Source: Thermocatellispora tengchongensis (GTDB taxonomy: Bacteria; Actinomycetota; Actinomycetes; Streptosporangiales; Streptosporangiaceae). Taken from it: 64,000 nt of DNA. The notes under the pieces are model-generated. The model was not told the DNA's origin and did not search any database. It saw only the letters and a program-made list of their open reading frames with translations. Positions 1 to 10,284 of this stretch are shown here, piece after piece (the first letter of the stretch is position 1; every line of letters begins with the position of its first letter). The translations under genes and the position numbers were made by a program. The stretch lies in the NCBI RefSeq assembly GCF_014202315.1, contig NZ_JACHGN010000028.1, forward strand, positions 94,799-158,798, read 5' to 3'.

Positions 1-2
1 CC

Positions 3-1148
3 TCCGCCCCGGCCTTCCGCAGGACCGCCGCGCTCCTGGCCGCCCTGGCGCTCCTGCTCGGCTGGCAGACGGTCGCCGCACCCGCCGCCCACGCGGCCAT
101 CTCCCTGTCCACCCCGTATCCCGCGGTGGTCGTCGAACCCGGTGACAACGTCAGCCTGGATCTGACCATCGACTCCTCGCCGCCCCAGCGCGTCGATCTC
201 GACGTGGACGCGCCGAAGGGGTGGCGTACGACGCTGCGCGGCGGCGGCTTCGTCGTCTCCAGCGTGCGGGCCGACGACACCGAGGTCACCCTCGACGTGA
301 CCGTGCCCGCCGACGCCGACGGCACCCGCAGGGTGACCGTGATCGCCACCGGCGAGGACGGCGAGCGCTCCCGCCTGCCCGTCTCGCTGTCCGTACGCGG
401 CGGCAAGGGCGGCTCGGTCGGCCTGGAGGCCGAGTTCGCCCAGCTCACCGGCACCGCCACCGACACCTTCAGCTACTCGGTCACGCTGCGCAACGACACG
501 TCCAGGGAGACCGAGTTCGCGCTGTCGGCCACCGGCCCGTCCGGCTGGGAGGTCTCGGCGCATCCGTCCGGCCAGGACCGCGCCCGCACCGTCAAGGTGG
601 ACGCCGGCGGCACCGCCACCATCGACGTCACCGCCGATCCGCCCGACACCGTGACCGCCGGCACGTACCCGATCCGGCTCGCCGCGGGCGGGGGCGAGCG
701 TGAGGCCGCCGCCGAGCTGGCCGCGCAGATCACCGGCAGCGCCGAGATGACGCTCAGCACCCCGGACGAGCGGCTGAACGCCTCCGGCTCCACCGGCGAG
801 CGCACCCGCATCCCGCTGGTGCTGTCCAACAAGGGCACCGCGCCGCTGACCGGGGTGAGCCTGACGTCCTCGCCGCCCAGCGGGTGGCAGGTGACCTTCG
901 AGCCGGCGACGGTGAACCTGGCGCCGCGGCAGACCGCCCGGGTCACCGCCGTGGTCACGCCCTCCGACGACGCCGTGACCGGCGACTACATGGTCACGCT
1001 CACCGCGCAGAAGGACGGCCAGCAGTCCTCGGCCGACATCCGCTACACGGTGGAGACCTCCCGGTGGTGGGGCCTGGCCGGGGTGCTGGTCATCGTCGCG
1101 GTCGCGGCCGGCCTGTGGTACGTCTTCCGGGTCTACGGCCGGCGCTGA
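3..1148 (+). CDS. Secreted NEW3-domain protein, C-terminally membrane anchored (5' end outside window)
   Basis: The reading frame is open from base 3, and its first residues already form the hydrophobic part of a signal peptide (AALLAALALLLGW, then AAPAAHA as a likely cleavage region), so only a few N-terminal residues lie outside the window. The body consists of repeated Ig-like beta-sandwich segments of the NEW3 type (alpha-galactosidase-associated domain). It ends in one transmembrane helix (WWGLAGVLVIVAVAAGLWYV) followed by a basic tail. The protein should therefore be exported and membrane anchored with its beta domains outside. It lies 12 bp upstream of an ABC ATPase gene and is probably in the same operon; NEW3 proteins are often found beside ABC-2 transporters. 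The role is unknown. Confidence 0.8.
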   Translation, partial: SAPAFRRTAALLAALALLLGWQTVAAPAAHAAISLSTPYPAVVVEPGDNVSLDLTIDSSPPQRVDLDVDAPKGWRTTLRGGGFVVSSVRADDTEVTLDVTVPADADGTRRVTVIATGEDGERSRLPVSLSVRGGKGGSVGLEAEFAQLTGTATDTFSYSVTLRNDTSRETEFALSATGPSGWEVSAHPSGQDRARTVKVDAGGTATIDVTADPPDTVTAGTYPIRLAAGGGEREAAAELAAQITGSAEMTLSTPDERLNASGSTGERTRIPLVLSNKGTAPLTGVSLTSSPPSGWQVTFEPATVNLAPRQTARVTAVVTPSDDAVTGDYMVTLTAQKDGQQSSADIRYTVETSRWWGLAGVLVIVAVAAGLWYVFRVYGRR

Positions 1149-1160
1149 GGTGATGCGGAG

Positions 1161-2093
1161 ATGGACGGCCCTGTCATCTCCATACAGGGGCTGACCAAGC
1201 GGTACGGCGAGGTCACCGCGGTGCGCGACCTGGACCTGGAGGTGCGGCGCGGCGAGGTCTACGGGCTGCTCGGGCCCAACGGCGCCGGGAAGACGACCAC
1301 CATCCTCACCCTGCTCGGCCTGTGCGAGCCGACGGCGGGCAGCGTGCGGGTGCTGGGGCTGGACCCGGCGCGGGAGGCCGTCGCGGTCAAGCGGCAGGTG
1401 GGGTACGTGCCCGACTCGGTCGGGTTCTACCCCACCCTCACCGGCCGCGAGAACCTGCGCTACACCGCCCGCCTGAACGGCATCCGCTCCGCCGAGGACC
1501 GCATCGCCGACGCGCTGGAGCAGGTCGGCCTGGCCGACGCGGCCGACACCCGGGCGGGGGCGTATTCGCGGGGCATGGTGCAACGGCTCGGCATCGCCGA
1601 CGCGCTGGTCAAGCGGCCCTCGGTGATGATCCTGGACGAGCCGACCATCGCCATCGACCCCGAGGGCGTGCAGCGCGTGCTGGCCCTGATCCGCACCCTG
1701 CGCGCCGAGCACGGGATGACGATCCTGCTCTCCTCGCACCTGCTCCACCAGGTGCAGGAGGTGTGCGACCGGGTCGGCATCTTCGTGCGGGGCCGGTTGG
1801 TGGCCGACGGGTCGGTGGAGGAGCTGTCCCGGCGCCTGTCCGGCGGGCGCACGGTCGTGGAGGTCGGCGTGGCCGACGACGCGGGCACCGCCGCCCAGCG
1901 CGTCGCCAAGCTCGACGGCGTACAGGAGGTGGAGCGCGAGGGCGATCTGCTGCTGGCCGTGTGCGAGCAGGACATGCGCGGCCGGATCGCCGACGCGCTG
2001 ACCACCGCGGGTCACACGCTGCTGCACCTGCGGCAGCGCAGCAGCCATCTGGACGAGATCTACCACCGGTACTTCCATGAACGCACTGACTGA
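1161..2093 (+). CDS. ABC transporter ATP-binding protein
   Basis: This 310-aa ATPase energises the membrane protein encoded next. Walker A is GPNGAGKTT (residues 38-46), Walker B is VMILDEPT, the D-loop reads AIDPEG and the switch histidine lies in LLSSHL. The signature motif is degenerate (YSRGMVQR instead of LSGGQ), as is common in the CcmA/NatA-like group. A C-terminal domain of about 90 residues follows the nucleotide-binding domain. The gene overlaps the permease gene by 17 bp, which implies coupled translation. The substrate cannot be read from sequence; the linked NEW3 protein suggests export or cell-envelope work. Confidence 0.93.
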   Translation: MDGPVISIQGLTKRYGEVTAVRDLDLEVRRGEVYGLLGPNGAGKTTTILTLLGLCEPTAGSVRVLGLDPAREAVAVKRQVGYVPDSVGFYPTLTGRENLRYTARLNGIRSAEDRIADALEQVGLADAADTRAGAYSRGMVQRLGIADALVKRPSVMILDEPTIAIDPEGVQRVLALIRTLRAEHGMTILLSSHLLHQVQEVCDRVGIFVRGRLVADGSVEELSRRLSGGRTVVEVGVADDAGTAAQRVAKLDGVQEVEREGDLLLAVCEQDMRGRIADALTTAGHTLLHLRQRSSHLDEIYHRYFHERTD

Positions 2094-3033
2094 GGCCCCG
2101 GCGCGCCCGCCCGCCGGATGGCGCGCGGTCGCGCGCAAGGAGATCGCCGACCACCTGCGCTCGGCGCGGCTGCTGGTGGTCGCGGCGCTGCTCGCCCTCA
2201 CCGGCATCGCCGCGGTGTACGCCGCCGGTGGCCGCATCCGCGACGTCGCCGCGCAGGCGAGCGACGACCCCTCGCTGTTCCTGAAGCTGTTCACGGTCGC
2301 GATCGAGAACACCCCGTTCGCGTTCGTGAACTTCGTCGCGCTGATCGGCCCGCTGCTCGGCATCGCGTTCGGCTTCGACGCGATCAGCTCCGAGCGGGCC
2401 CAGCGCACGCTGCCCCGCCTGCTGGCCCAGCCGATCCACCGTGACGACGTGGTCAACGGCAAGTTCGTGGCCGGGCTCGCCGTCATCGGCATGCTGCTCA
2501 CCGCGCTGATGGCGATCGTCGCCGCGGTCGGCATGGTGCGCCTGGGGGTGGTGCCCCGCGCGGAGGACATCGGACGGCTGCTGGTCTATCTGCTGGTGTC
2601 GATCGTCTACATCGGCGTGTGGCTGGCCTTCGCGCTGATGTTGTCGATCCTGCTCCAGCGCGCCGCCACCGCGGCGCTGACCGCCATCGGCGCGTGGCTG
2701 GTGCTCTCGCTCCTGGCCGGGCTGCTGGTGCAGATCGCCGCGGGCCTGCTCGCCGAGCCGGGCTCGGTGGCCGAGGCCGAACTGCAGCAGGCGCTCGGCC
2801 GCGCGTCCCCGGCCCTGGTGTATGAGGAGGTCACCGCCGCCCTGCTCACCCCGGAGCTGCGCACGCTGGGCGTGATCCTGCCCGAGCAGACCTTCCGCGC
2901 GGTGCCGACGCAGCTCCCGCTCGGCGAGAGCATGCTCCTGGTCTGGCCGCAGATGGCCGGCCTCGTCGCGCTGACCGTGGTGCTGTTCGCCGTCGCGTAC
3001 GTCTCCTTCCTGCGCCAGGAGGTCCGGGTGTAG
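2077..3033 (+). CDS. ABC-2 type transporter permease
   Basis: This 318-aa integral membrane protein is of the ABC-2/NosY type. An amphipathic N-terminus containing [15 protein letters not shown] is followed by about six transmembrane segments, the last ending just before the basic C-terminus (FLRQEVRV). The motif [16 protein letters not shown] after the second helix is characteristic of this permease family. ATG at 2077 lies inside the end of the ATPase gene. With the two preceding genes it forms a three-gene transporter operon. The substrate is unknown. Confidence 0.9.
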   Translation: MNALTEAPARPPAGWRAVARKEIADHLRSARLLVVAALLALTGIAAVYAAGGRIRDVAAQASDDPSLFLKLFTVAIENTPFAFVNFVALIGPLLGIAFGFDAISSERAQRTLPRLLAQPIHRDDVVNGKFVAGLAVIGMLLTALMAIVAAVGMVRLGVVPRAEDIGRLLVYLLVSIVYIGVWLAFALMLSILLQRAATAALTAIGAWLVLSLLAGLLVQIAAGLLAEPGSVAEAELQQALGRASPALVYEEVTAALLTPELRTLGVILPEQTFRAVPTQLPLGESMLLVWPQMAGLVALTVVLFAVAYVSFLRQEVRV

Positions 3034-3145
3034 ACGGTGTGGCCGCCGGGCGAGGAGCGGAGAACCGATCATTGCTCTGCCGGGGGTGGGGGCGTATGGT
3101 CCTCGCAAGAGTTGAGCACACCTCATGTTCAGTGGGGGTCCCCCT

Positions 3146-6100
3146 GTGCGCACCCGTCTTCGCCGTACCCTCGTCACCCTGGCCGCGTTCGCGCTCCTCG
3201 CGCCCGGCCTCACCGTCACCGCCGCCCCCGCCTCCGCGGCCCCCCTCGCGGCGCCCGCCTACCCACCCGACGACCACTGCCTCGGCCAGTGCGCCGACGT
3301 GCTGCCGCCCGGCCAGAACGGCAACGCGACGCTGGTCGAGATCCTGGCCAACCAGGCGTTCGGCGCCATGCCCGCCCACTCCGGCGACCAGCTCGGCAAG
3401 TACGCCTCCCTCGTGTCGGGCTACACCGGCCTGACCGAGGACCAGATCAACGCCTTCTTCAACGACGCCTCCTTCGGCGTGCCGGCCGGGCAGGTGGAGA
3501 GCACCGTCTCGCCCCGCTCGGACGTCACCATCGTCCGCGACCGGGCCACCGGCGTCCCGCACATCACCGGCACGACCCGGGCGGGCACGATGTTCGGCGC
3601 CGGGTACGCCGGCGCCCAGGACCGGCTGTGGGTGATGGACCTGATGCGGCACGTCGGCCGGGGCGAGCTGACCTCGTTCGCCGGCGGCGCGCAGGGCAAC
3701 CGCGAGCTCGAACAGAGCGTGTGGCGCAACTCGCCGTACACCGAGGCCGACCTGGAGGCCCAGGTGGACCGGCTGCGCGAGCAGGGCGAGCGCGGCAGGC
3801 TCCTCTACGACGACGTCCGCGCGTACGTGGACGGCATCAACGCCTACATCGACCGGTGCATGGCCCGGCGCGACTGCCCCGGCGAGTACGTGCTGACCGG
3901 CCATCTCGACGCGATCACCAACCAGGGCGGGCCGAAGCACTTCACCATGACCGACCTGATCGCCATCGCGGGCGTCATCGGCGGCCTGTTCGGCGGCGGT
4001 GGCGGCGCCGAGATGCGCTCCGCGCTCGTCCGCGTCGCCGCCCGCGCCAAGTACGGCGCGACGCTGGGCGACCAGGTGTGGGCGGCCTTCCGGGCCCAGA
4101 ACGACCCCGAGACCGTGCTCACCCTGCACGACGGGCAGAGCTTCCCCTTCGGGAACGCGTCCGGCGCCACCGGCGTGGTGCTGCCCGACGCGGGCACCGC
4201 CGCCCCCGTGGACATCACCGAGAACGAGACCGGCTCGGCCACCTCCGCCACCACGGCCGCCGCGGGCGCGCTGGACGGCGTGGTCGTGGACAGCGCGCAG
4301 CCCGGCATGTCCAACGCGGTGGTGATCTCGGCGGCGGAGTCGGCCACCGGCCACCCCATCGCCGTCTTCGGCCCGCAGACCGGCTACTTCGCCCCGCAAC
4401 TGCTGATGCTCCAGGAGCTGTCGGGCCCCGGCATCCGGTCGCGCGGCGTGGCGTTCGCCGGCCTCAACCTGTACGTGCTGCTCGGCCGGGGCACCGACTA
4501 CGCCTGGAGCGCCACCTCCAGCCTCCAGGACATCACCGACACCTACGCCGTGGAGCTGTGCGCCCCCGGCGGCGGCACGCCCACCCTGGACTCCGGCCAC
4601 TACCTCTACCGCGGCGTGTGCACTCCGATGGAGACGCTGCGCAAGACCAACTCCTGGAAGCCGACCACGGCCGACTCCACCCCGGCCGGCTCCTACGACC
4701 TGGTGATGAAGCGCACGAAGTACGGCCTGGTCACCTGGCGCGGCATGGTGAACGGCAAGCCCACCGCGTTCACCGCGCTGCGCTCGACCTACCGGCACGA
4801 GGCCGACTCGGCGATCGGGTTCCAGATGTTCAACGACCCGGCGGAGATGGGCGGCGCGGCGGCGTTCACGAACTCCGCCTCCAAGATCTCCTTCGCCTTC
4901 AACTGGTTCTACGTCAACGCCGACGAGGCCGCGTACTTCATGTCGGGCGCCAACCCGGTGCGCTCGGCGGTGTCCGACCCGAGCCTGCCCATGGTCGCCG
5001 ACGCGGCGCACGAGTGGGCCGGGTTCGACCCGGACGCCAACACCGCGACGTACGCGCCCGCGTCCTCGCATCCGCAGAGCGTGAACCAGGACTACTACGT
5101 GAGCTGGAACAACAAGCAGGCCAAGGACTACGGCGCCGCCGACGGCAACTTCAGCTTCGGCGCCGTGCACCGCGGCGACCTGCTCGACGACCCGGTGCGG
5201 GCGGCCCTGGCCGGGCCGGGCAAGCTGGACCGGGCCGGCACCCTGAAGATCGTCGCCGAGGCCGGGGTCGTGGACCTGCGCGGCAAGGAGGTCCTGCCCG
5301 AACTGCTGCGCGTGATCGGCAGCGCGCCGGTCACCGACACCGCGCTCGCCTCGGCCGTCTCCAAGCTGTCCGCCTGGGCCTCGGCAGGCGCCAAACGGGT
5401 CGAGACCGCGCCGGGCAGCAGGACGTACGCGCACGCCGACGCGATCCGCATCCTGGACGCCTGGTGGCCCCTGCTGGTCCGGGCGCAGTTCCGCCCCGGG
5501 CTGGGCGAGGGGCTGTACCAGAGCCTGGTGGACGCGCTGCAGATCAACGAGTCGCCGTCCGGGCGGCAGCAGGGCGACGTGTCGTCCCTGCCCACCTCGG
5601 CCAACGAGGCCCAGCCGCACAAGGGCTCGGCCTTCCAGTACGGCTGGTGGGGCTATGTGGACAAGGACCTGCGGGCGGTGCTCGGCGATCCGGTCGCGGG
5701 CCCGCTGCCCCGCAGGTTCTGCGGCGACGGCACCGTGGCCGGCTGCCGTACGGTGCTGCTGGAGAGCCTGTCGGCCGCGCTCGCCGAGCCCGCCGCCACC
5801 ACCTACCCCGCCGACGACGTGTGCGCGGCGGGCGACCAGTGGTGCTCCGACGCGATCCGCCACGCGCCGCTGGGCGGGATCAGGCAGGCGCTGATCGGCT
5901 GGCAGAACCGGCCGACGTACCAGCAGGTCGTCTCGTTCCCGGCGCGGCGCGGCGACGACCTGGCCAACCTGGCCGGCCGGGCCGCCGGCGCCACGGCCAC
6001 CGCGTCGAGCACGCAGAACTTCCTCTACCCGGCGGCCAGGGCCATCGACGGCGACCCGGGCACCCGGTGGTCCAGCGCGTCCGGCGACGACCAGTACCTC

Positions 6101-6358
6101 CAGGTGGACCTGGGGTCGGTCAAGAGCGTGGCGCGGGCGATCCTGCGCTGGGAGGCGGCGTACGGGTCGGCGTACGCGATCCGGGCCTCGGCCGACGGCT
6201 CGTCGTGGACCACCGTGTACTCGACCACCACCGGCAACGGGGGCGTGGACAACGTCTCCTTCGCCCCCGTCCAGGCCAGGTACGTGCGCATGCAGGGCGT
6301 GAAACGGGCCACCTCGTACGGCTACTCGCTGTACGAGTTCGAGTTGTACGCGCATTGA
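3146..6358 (+). CDS. Secreted penicillin acylase family hydrolase with C-terminal F5/8 type C (discoidin) domain
   Basis: This 1070-aa Ntn-hydrolase cleaves amide bonds such as acyl-homoserine lactones, penicillins or lipopeptides. GTG at 3146 gives a standard signal peptide (RTRLRRTLVTLAAFALLAPG to ASAAP); ATG at 3125 is an alternative. The alpha-chain signature DRATGVPHITGTTRAG is followed by a spacer. The candidate beta-chain N-terminal nucleophile is the Ser of GMSNAVVIS at base 4310 (about residue 389), released by autoproteolysis in this family. The last 120 residues form a discoidin-like carbohydrate/surface-binding domain with AIDGDPGTRW and LQVDLG. That fusion suggests the enzyme is held on a polysaccharide or cell wall. 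The substrate is not predictable. It is apparently transcribed alone. Confidence 0.88.
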   Translation: MRTRLRRTLVTLAAFALLAPGLTVTAAPASAAPLAAPAYPPDDHCLGQCADVLPPGQNGNATLVEILANQAFGAMPAHSGDQLGKYASLVSGYTGLTEDQINAFFNDASFGVPAGQVESTVSPRSDVTIVRDRATGVPHITGTTRAGTMFGAGYAGAQDRLWVMDLMRHVGRGELTSFAGGAQGNRELEQSVWRNSPYTEADLEAQVDRLREQGERGRLLYDDVRAYVDGINAYIDRCMARRDCPGEYVLTGHLDAITNQGGPKHFTMTDLIAIAGVIGGLFGGGGGAEMRSALVRVAARAKYGATLGDQVWAAFRAQNDPETVLTLHDGQSFPFGNASGATGVVLPDAGTAAPVDITENETGSATSATTAAAGALDGVVVDSAQPGMSNAVVISAAESATGHPIAVFGPQTGYFAPQLLMLQELSGPGIRSRGVAFAGLNLYVLLGRGTDYAWSATSSLQDITDTYAVELCAPGGGTPTLDSGHYLYRGVCTPMETLRKTNSWKPTTADSTPAGSYDLVMKRTKYGLVTWRGMVNGKPTAFTALRSTYRHEADSAIGFQMFNDPAEMGGAAAFTNSASKISFAFNWFYVNADEAAYFMSGANPVRSAVSDPSLPMVADAAHEWAGFDPDANTATYAPASSHPQSVNQDYYVSWNNKQAKDYGAADGNFSFGAVHRGDLLDDPVRAALAGPGKLDRAGTLKIVAEAGVVDLRGKEVLPELLRVIGSAPVTDTALASAVSKLSAWASAGAKRVETAPGSRTYAHADAIRILDAWWPLLVRAQFRPGLGEGLYQSLVDALQINESPSGRQQGDVSSLPTSANEAQPHKGSAFQYGWWGYVDKDLRAVLGDPVAGPLPRRFCGDGTVAGCRTVLLESLSAALAEPAATTYPADDVCAAGDQWCSDAIRHAPLGGIRQALIGWQNRPTYQQVVSFPARRGDDLANLAGRAAGATATASSTQNFLYPAARAIDGDPGTRWSSASGDDQYLQVDLGSVKSVARAILRWEAAYGSAYAIRASADGSSWTTVYSTTTGNGGVDNVSFAPVQARYVRMQGVKRATSYGYSLYEFELYAH

Positions 6359-6365
6359 GACCGGG

Positions 6366-6399
6366 GAGCCCCGCCGCTCACGCCGTGGCGGCGGGGCTC
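6366..6399. terminator. Bidirectional hairpin terminator
   Basis: A perfect 12-bp stem (GAGCCCCGCCGC at 6366-6377, GCGGCGGGGCTC at 6388-6399) with a 10-nt loop lies between two convergent genes. It overlaps the stop codon of the minus-strand glycosyltransferase gene. Confidence 0.75.
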
Positions 6400-8348
6400 T
6401 CGCCGGTGCTCAGGTCGTAGACCGTGACGCCGCCGACCGTCCGCGCCGCGAAGTTCTGCCGGACCCACTCGGCGATCCGGGCCGCCTCGTCGCTGCCGCC
6501 CTCCACGGCCCCGCCCCGGCCCATCCCCATGCCGCCGCCGAGGAAGTAGTGGATCTCGCCGGCGGCAACGTACCGCTGGAAGCGCTCCAGCGTCGGCGCG
6601 GGGTCGGTGCCGTTGAAACCGCCCACCGCCATCACCGGCTCGCCCGAGGCGAGCTGGTAGCCCGCGGCGTTGTTGGAGCCCACCGTGGCCGCCGCCCAGG
6701 TGTGGCCCGCGGCCCCCCGCTGGAGCAGGGCGGTCAGCTCGGCGCTCGGCGTGGTCGCGTTCAGCAGCCCGCCCCCACCCCCCATACCGCCGAACCCGCC
6801 ACCGCGGCCCATGCCCTGCGGCGGCCCGGCCGGGCGGCCGTCCCGGGGGCCGCCGAAGCCGTCCCGTGGGCCGACGGCGCGCATGCCGCCGAACCCGCCG
6901 CCCATCGCGGGACCGGCCGAGGGGATCGCGCCCGTGTGCGGAGAGGCCGCCGTGTCCAGCGCGTACGCCGCCGGCCCCGCCAGCGACACCACGACCGCGA
7001 GCGCGCCGGCCAGGGCAAGGAACCGCGCGGGCAGCACCCGGGCCGCCAGGATCGCCCCCGCGAGCACCAGCGCGGCGGCCAGTGCCACCGGGCCCAGCCA
7101 CGCGTTCCAGCCGGGAGTCCGGCCCAGCAGGACCCAGGCCCACCAGCCGGTGACGGCCGCGGCCACGGCCAGTGTGACGGCCGCTGCCGGCTCGCGCCTG
7201 CGCCGCCACAGCACCGCCGCCCCCATGCCGACCAGCGCGGCGACGGCCGGGGCCAGCGCCACCGTGTAGTACGCGTGGAAGATGCCCCGCATCAGGCTGA
7301 AGATCAGCCCGGTGACCAGCAGCCACGTGCCCCACACCCCGAACGCCGCGCGGGCGGGGTCGGTGCGCGGCGCCCTCCTCGTCGCCCAGAGGCCGGCCGC
7401 GAGCAGGATCAGCGCCGCGGGCAGCAGCCAGGAGACCTGCCCGCCCAGCTCGGTGTCGAACAGCCGCAGCCAGCCCGCCTGCTGGTCGGTGTTGCCCAGC
7501 CCGCCGTAGTTCGCGCCGTTCAGCCGCCCGATCCCGTTGTAGCCCAGCGCCAGTTCGAGCACGCTGTTGGTCTGCGACCCCCCGATGTACGGCCGCGAGC
7601 CGGCGGGCACCAGCGCCACGATCAGCAGCCACCACCCGGCCGACGCCGCCAGCGCCGCCCCCGCGAGCATGAGCTGCCACAGCCGCCGCCGCAGCGTCAC
7701 CGGAGCGGTGAGCAGGTAGACCAGCGCGAACCCGGGCAGCACCAGGAACGCCTGGAGCATCTTGGCCAGGAACGCCCAGCCGAGCGCGGCCCCCGCCAGC
7801 ACCAGCCAGCGGGTCGCGCCGCGCTCCTGCGCCCGCACCACGCAGTACGCCGCCACCGTGAGCAGCAGCACCAGCAGCGCGTCCGGGTTGTTGAACCGGA
7901 ACATCAGCACCGCCACCGGGGTCAGCGCCATCGCCGCCCCCGCCACCAGGGCCGCCCAGGCCGGGAAGCGGCGGCGTACGGTCGCGTACACCACCGCGAC
8001 GGTGGCCACGCCCATCAGCGCCTGCGGCACCAGGATGCTCCACGAGCTCAGCCCGAAGATCCGCGCGCTGAGCGCCATCGGCCACAGCGCGGCCGGCGTC
8101 TTGTCCACGGTGATCGCGCCCGCGGCGTCCGAGGCGCCGAAGAAGAACGCCGTCCAGCTCTCCGTGGCCGCCTGCACCGCGGCCGAGTAGTACGGGTTGG
8201 CCCAGCCCGAGGCGCCCAGCCCCCAGACGTAGAGCAGCCCGGTGGCCGCGAGCAGTCCCGGCAGCGCGGGCCGCGCCCATCGCGGGCCGCCCCGGCGCGC
8301 CCCCTGTGGCTCCGACCTCGCCGGAGCGTCGTTCGGCACAGCCGTCAC
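6378..8348 (-). CDS. GT39/ArnT-like membrane glycosyltransferase
   Basis: This 656-aa polytopic protein belongs to the dolichyl/polyprenyl-phosphate mannose-dependent (PMT_2/ArnT-like) family, which transfers sugars on the outer face of the membrane. The first periplasmic loop carries the family acidic motif (ITVDKTPAALWP), followed by about ten further helices. Between the membrane part and the C-terminal globular domain lies a Gly/Pro/Arg-rich low-complexity loop (GGGFGGM repeats). GTG at 8348 was chosen because a GGGGAGGG ribosome site sits just upstream; longer readings would run into the divergent pgi gene. Acceptor and donor are unknown. Confidence 0.85.
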   Translation of the reverse strand: MTAVPNDAPARSEPQGARRGGPRWARPALPGLLAATGLLYVWGLGASGWANPYYSAAVQAATESWTAFFFGASDAAGAITVDKTPAALWPMALSARIFGLSSWSILVPQALMGVATVAVVYATVRRRFPAWAALVAGAAMALTPVAVLMFRFNNPDALLVLLLTVAAYCVVRAQERGATRWLVLAGAALGWAFLAKMLQAFLVLPGFALVYLLTAPVTLRRRLWQLMLAGAALAASAGWWLLIVALVPAGSRPYIGGSQTNSVLELALGYNGIGRLNGANYGGLGNTDQQAGWLRLFDTELGGQVSWLLPAALILLAAGLWATRRAPRTDPARAAFGVWGTWLLVTGLIFSLMRGIFHAYYTVALAPAVAALVGMGAAVLWRRRREPAAAVTLAVAAAVTGWWAWVLLGRTPGWNAWLGPVALAAALVLAGAILAARVLPARFLALAGALAVVVSLAGPAAYALDTAASPHTGAIPSAGPAMGGGFGGMRAVGPRDGFGGPRDGRPAGPPQGMGRGGGFGGMGGGGGLLNATTPSAELTALLQRGAAGHTWAAATVGSNNAAGYQLASGEPVMAVGGFNGTDPAPTLERFQRYVAAGEIHYFLGGGMGMGRGGAVEGGSDEAARIAEWVRQNFAARTVGGVTVYDLSTGESPAATA

Positions 8349-8514
8349 GGCGGCCCTCCCCTCTCGCTCGACTTCCGGCTCCGACGCTAGGAGCGGGTTT
8401 TTCGCCCGCGCTGAGAGCAAGATGAAGATCTGATGAGGAGCCGGGGACGGCATGGGATGTCGATGCCGCATCGCCGCGCCCGCCGTCCTAAGCTCGGCAG
8501 CGAGGAGGCGGAGG

Positions 8515-10167
8515 ATGAGCATGCCTGAGACCACCCGTCTGCACGGGCTTCCCGAATGGGCGGCGCTGGCCAAGCACCGCGAGGAGTTCGGCGACACGCA
8601 CCTGCGCCGGCTGTTCGCCGACGACCCGGGCCGGGCCGAGCGATACTCGGTGACCTGCGGTGACCTGTACCTGGACTACTCCAAGCACCTGGTGACCGAC
8701 GAGACGCTGGCGCTGCTGCGCGCCCTCGCCAGGGCCCGCGACGTGGCCGGGCTGCGGGACTCCATGTTCCGCGGCGAGAAGATCAATGTCACCGAGCGGC
8801 GGGCGGTGCTGCACGTCGCGCTGCGCGCCTCGTACGACGCGGTGATCGAGGTGGACGGCGAGAACGTCGTGCCCAAGGTGCACGCGGTGCTGGACAAGAT
8901 GGCGCGGTTCGCCGACGCCGTACGCTCCGGCGCGTGGACCGGCGCGACCGGCCGCAGGATCAGGAACGTCGTCAACATCGGCATCGGCGGCTCCGACCTG
9001 GGGCCCGCGATGGCGTACGAGGCGCTGCGGCCCTACACCGCGCGCGAGCTGACCTTCCGGTTCGTGTCCAACGTTGACGGCGCCGACCTGCACGAGGCCG
9101 TGCGCGACCTCGATCCGGCCGAGACCCTGTTCATCGTGGCGTCCAAGACGTTCACCACCATCGAGACCGTCACCAACGCCACCTCGGCCCGCTCCTGGCT
9201 GCTGGCCGGCCTCGGCGCCGGCGAGACGGCCGTCGCCAAGCACTTCGTCGCGCTGTCCACCAACGCCGCCGAGGTCGCCAAGTTCGGCATCGACACCGAG
9301 AACATGTTCGAGTTCTGGGACTGGGTCGGCGGGCGCTACTCCTACGACTCCGCGATCGGCCTGTCGTTGATGATCGCGATCGGCCCGGAGCGGTTCCGCG
9401 AGATGCTGGCCGGGTTCCGGCTCGTGGACGACCACTTCCGCACCGCCCCGCCCGAGGCCAACGCGCCGCTGCTGCTCGGCCTGCTCGGCATCTGGTACGA
9501 CAACTTCTTCGACGCCCAGTCGCACGCGGTGCTGCCGTACTCGCACTACCTGTCGAAGTTCACGGCGTACCTGCAGCAGCTCGACATGGAGTCCAACGGC
9601 AAGTCGGTGGACCGGCAGGGCGAGCCCGTCGAGTGGCAGACCGGCCCGATCGTGTGGGGCACGCCCGGCACCAACGGCCAGCACGCCTACTACCAGCTCC
9701 TGCACCAGGGCACCAAGCTCGTCCCGGCCGACCTGATCGGCTTCGCCCGCCCCAACGCCGAGCTGGCGCCCGAGCCTGCCGCCCAGCACGACCTGCTGAT
9801 GGCCAACCTGTTCGCCCAGGGCCAGGCGCTGGCCTTCGGCAAGACGGCCGAGGAGGTCCGGGCCGAGGGCGTGCCCGCCGAGCAGGTGCCCCACCGCACC
9901 TTCCACGGCAACCGGCCCACCACCACCATCCTGGCCCCCGAGCTGAACCCGTCGGTCCTGGGCCAGCTCGTCGCGCTGTACGAGCACAAGGTGTTCGTGC
10001 AGGGCGCGATCTGGGACATCGACAGCTTCGACCAGTGGGGCGTGGAGCTGGGCAAGGTCCTGGCCAAGCGGGTCGAGCCCGCCCTGACCGAGGGCGCCGA
10101 GGTCCCCGGCCTCGACTCGTCCACCACCGCGCTGGTGGCCCGCTACCGCTCCCTGCGCGGCAGGTGA
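8515..10167 (+). CDS. pgi: Glucose-6-phosphate isomerase
   Basis: This cytosolic enzyme of 551 aa, the usual bacterial length, interconverts glucose-6-phosphate and fructose-6-phosphate. Both PGI signatures are visible: the glycine-rich phosphate loop GIGGSDLGP with VSNVDG, and the active-site block [12 protein letters not shown]. The C-terminal signature [13 protein letters not shown] is also present. ATG at 8515 has GAGGAGG six bases upstream; an in-frame ATG six bases later and an upstream in-frame ATG at 8452 are less well placed. It is followed by its own terminator and diverges from the glycosyltransferase gene. Confidence 0.97.
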   Translation: MSMPETTRLHGLPEWAALAKHREEFGDTHLRRLFADDPGRAERYSVTCGDLYLDYSKHLVTDETLALLRALARARDVAGLRDSMFRGEKINVTERRAVLHVALRASYDAVIEVDGENVVPKVHAVLDKMARFADAVRSGAWTGATGRRIRNVVNIGIGGSDLGPAMAYEALRPYTARELTFRFVSNVDGADLHEAVRDLDPAETLFIVASKTFTTIETVTNATSARSWLLAGLGAGETAVAKHFVALSTNAAEVAKFGIDTENMFEFWDWVGGRYSYDSAIGLSLMIAIGPERFREMLAGFRLVDDHFRTAPPEANAPLLLGLLGIWYDNFFDAQSHAVLPYSHYLSKFTAYLQQLDMESNGKSVDRQGEPVEWQTGPIVWGTPGTNGQHAYYQLLHQGTKLVPADLIGFARPNAELAPEPAAQHDLLMANLFAQGQALAFGKTAEEVRAEGVPAEQVPHRTFHGNRPTTTILAPELNPSVLGQLVALYEHKVFVQGAIWDIDSFDQWGVELGKVLAKRVEPALTEGAEVPGLDSSTTALVARYRSLRGR

Positions 10168-10172
10168 CCCCG

Positions 10173-10211
10173 TGTCACGCGCGGGCGCCGGAAGCGGCGC
10201 CCGCGGGGTGA
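10173..10211 (+). terminator. Rho-independent-type hairpin after pgi
   Basis: A 9-bp perfect stem (GCGGGCGCC at 10181-10189, GGCGCCCGC at 10196-10204) with a 6-nt loop is extended by flanking GTCAC/GTGAC pairing. It starts six bases after the pgi stop. There is no long T tract, as usual in actinomycetes. Confidence 0.7.
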
Positions 10212-10284
10212 CATCCCGCCGACAGGCGGATGAAAGGCCGTCCTTCGACGCTGGCTGAGTCCGACGACGAAGGAGGCAGTTGAC

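Noticed and set aside
2846..6355. Very long minus-strand open frame (1169 codons)
   Set aside because: It is the shadow of the penicillin-acylase gene; the translation has no folds and is Gly/Arg/Val repetitive.
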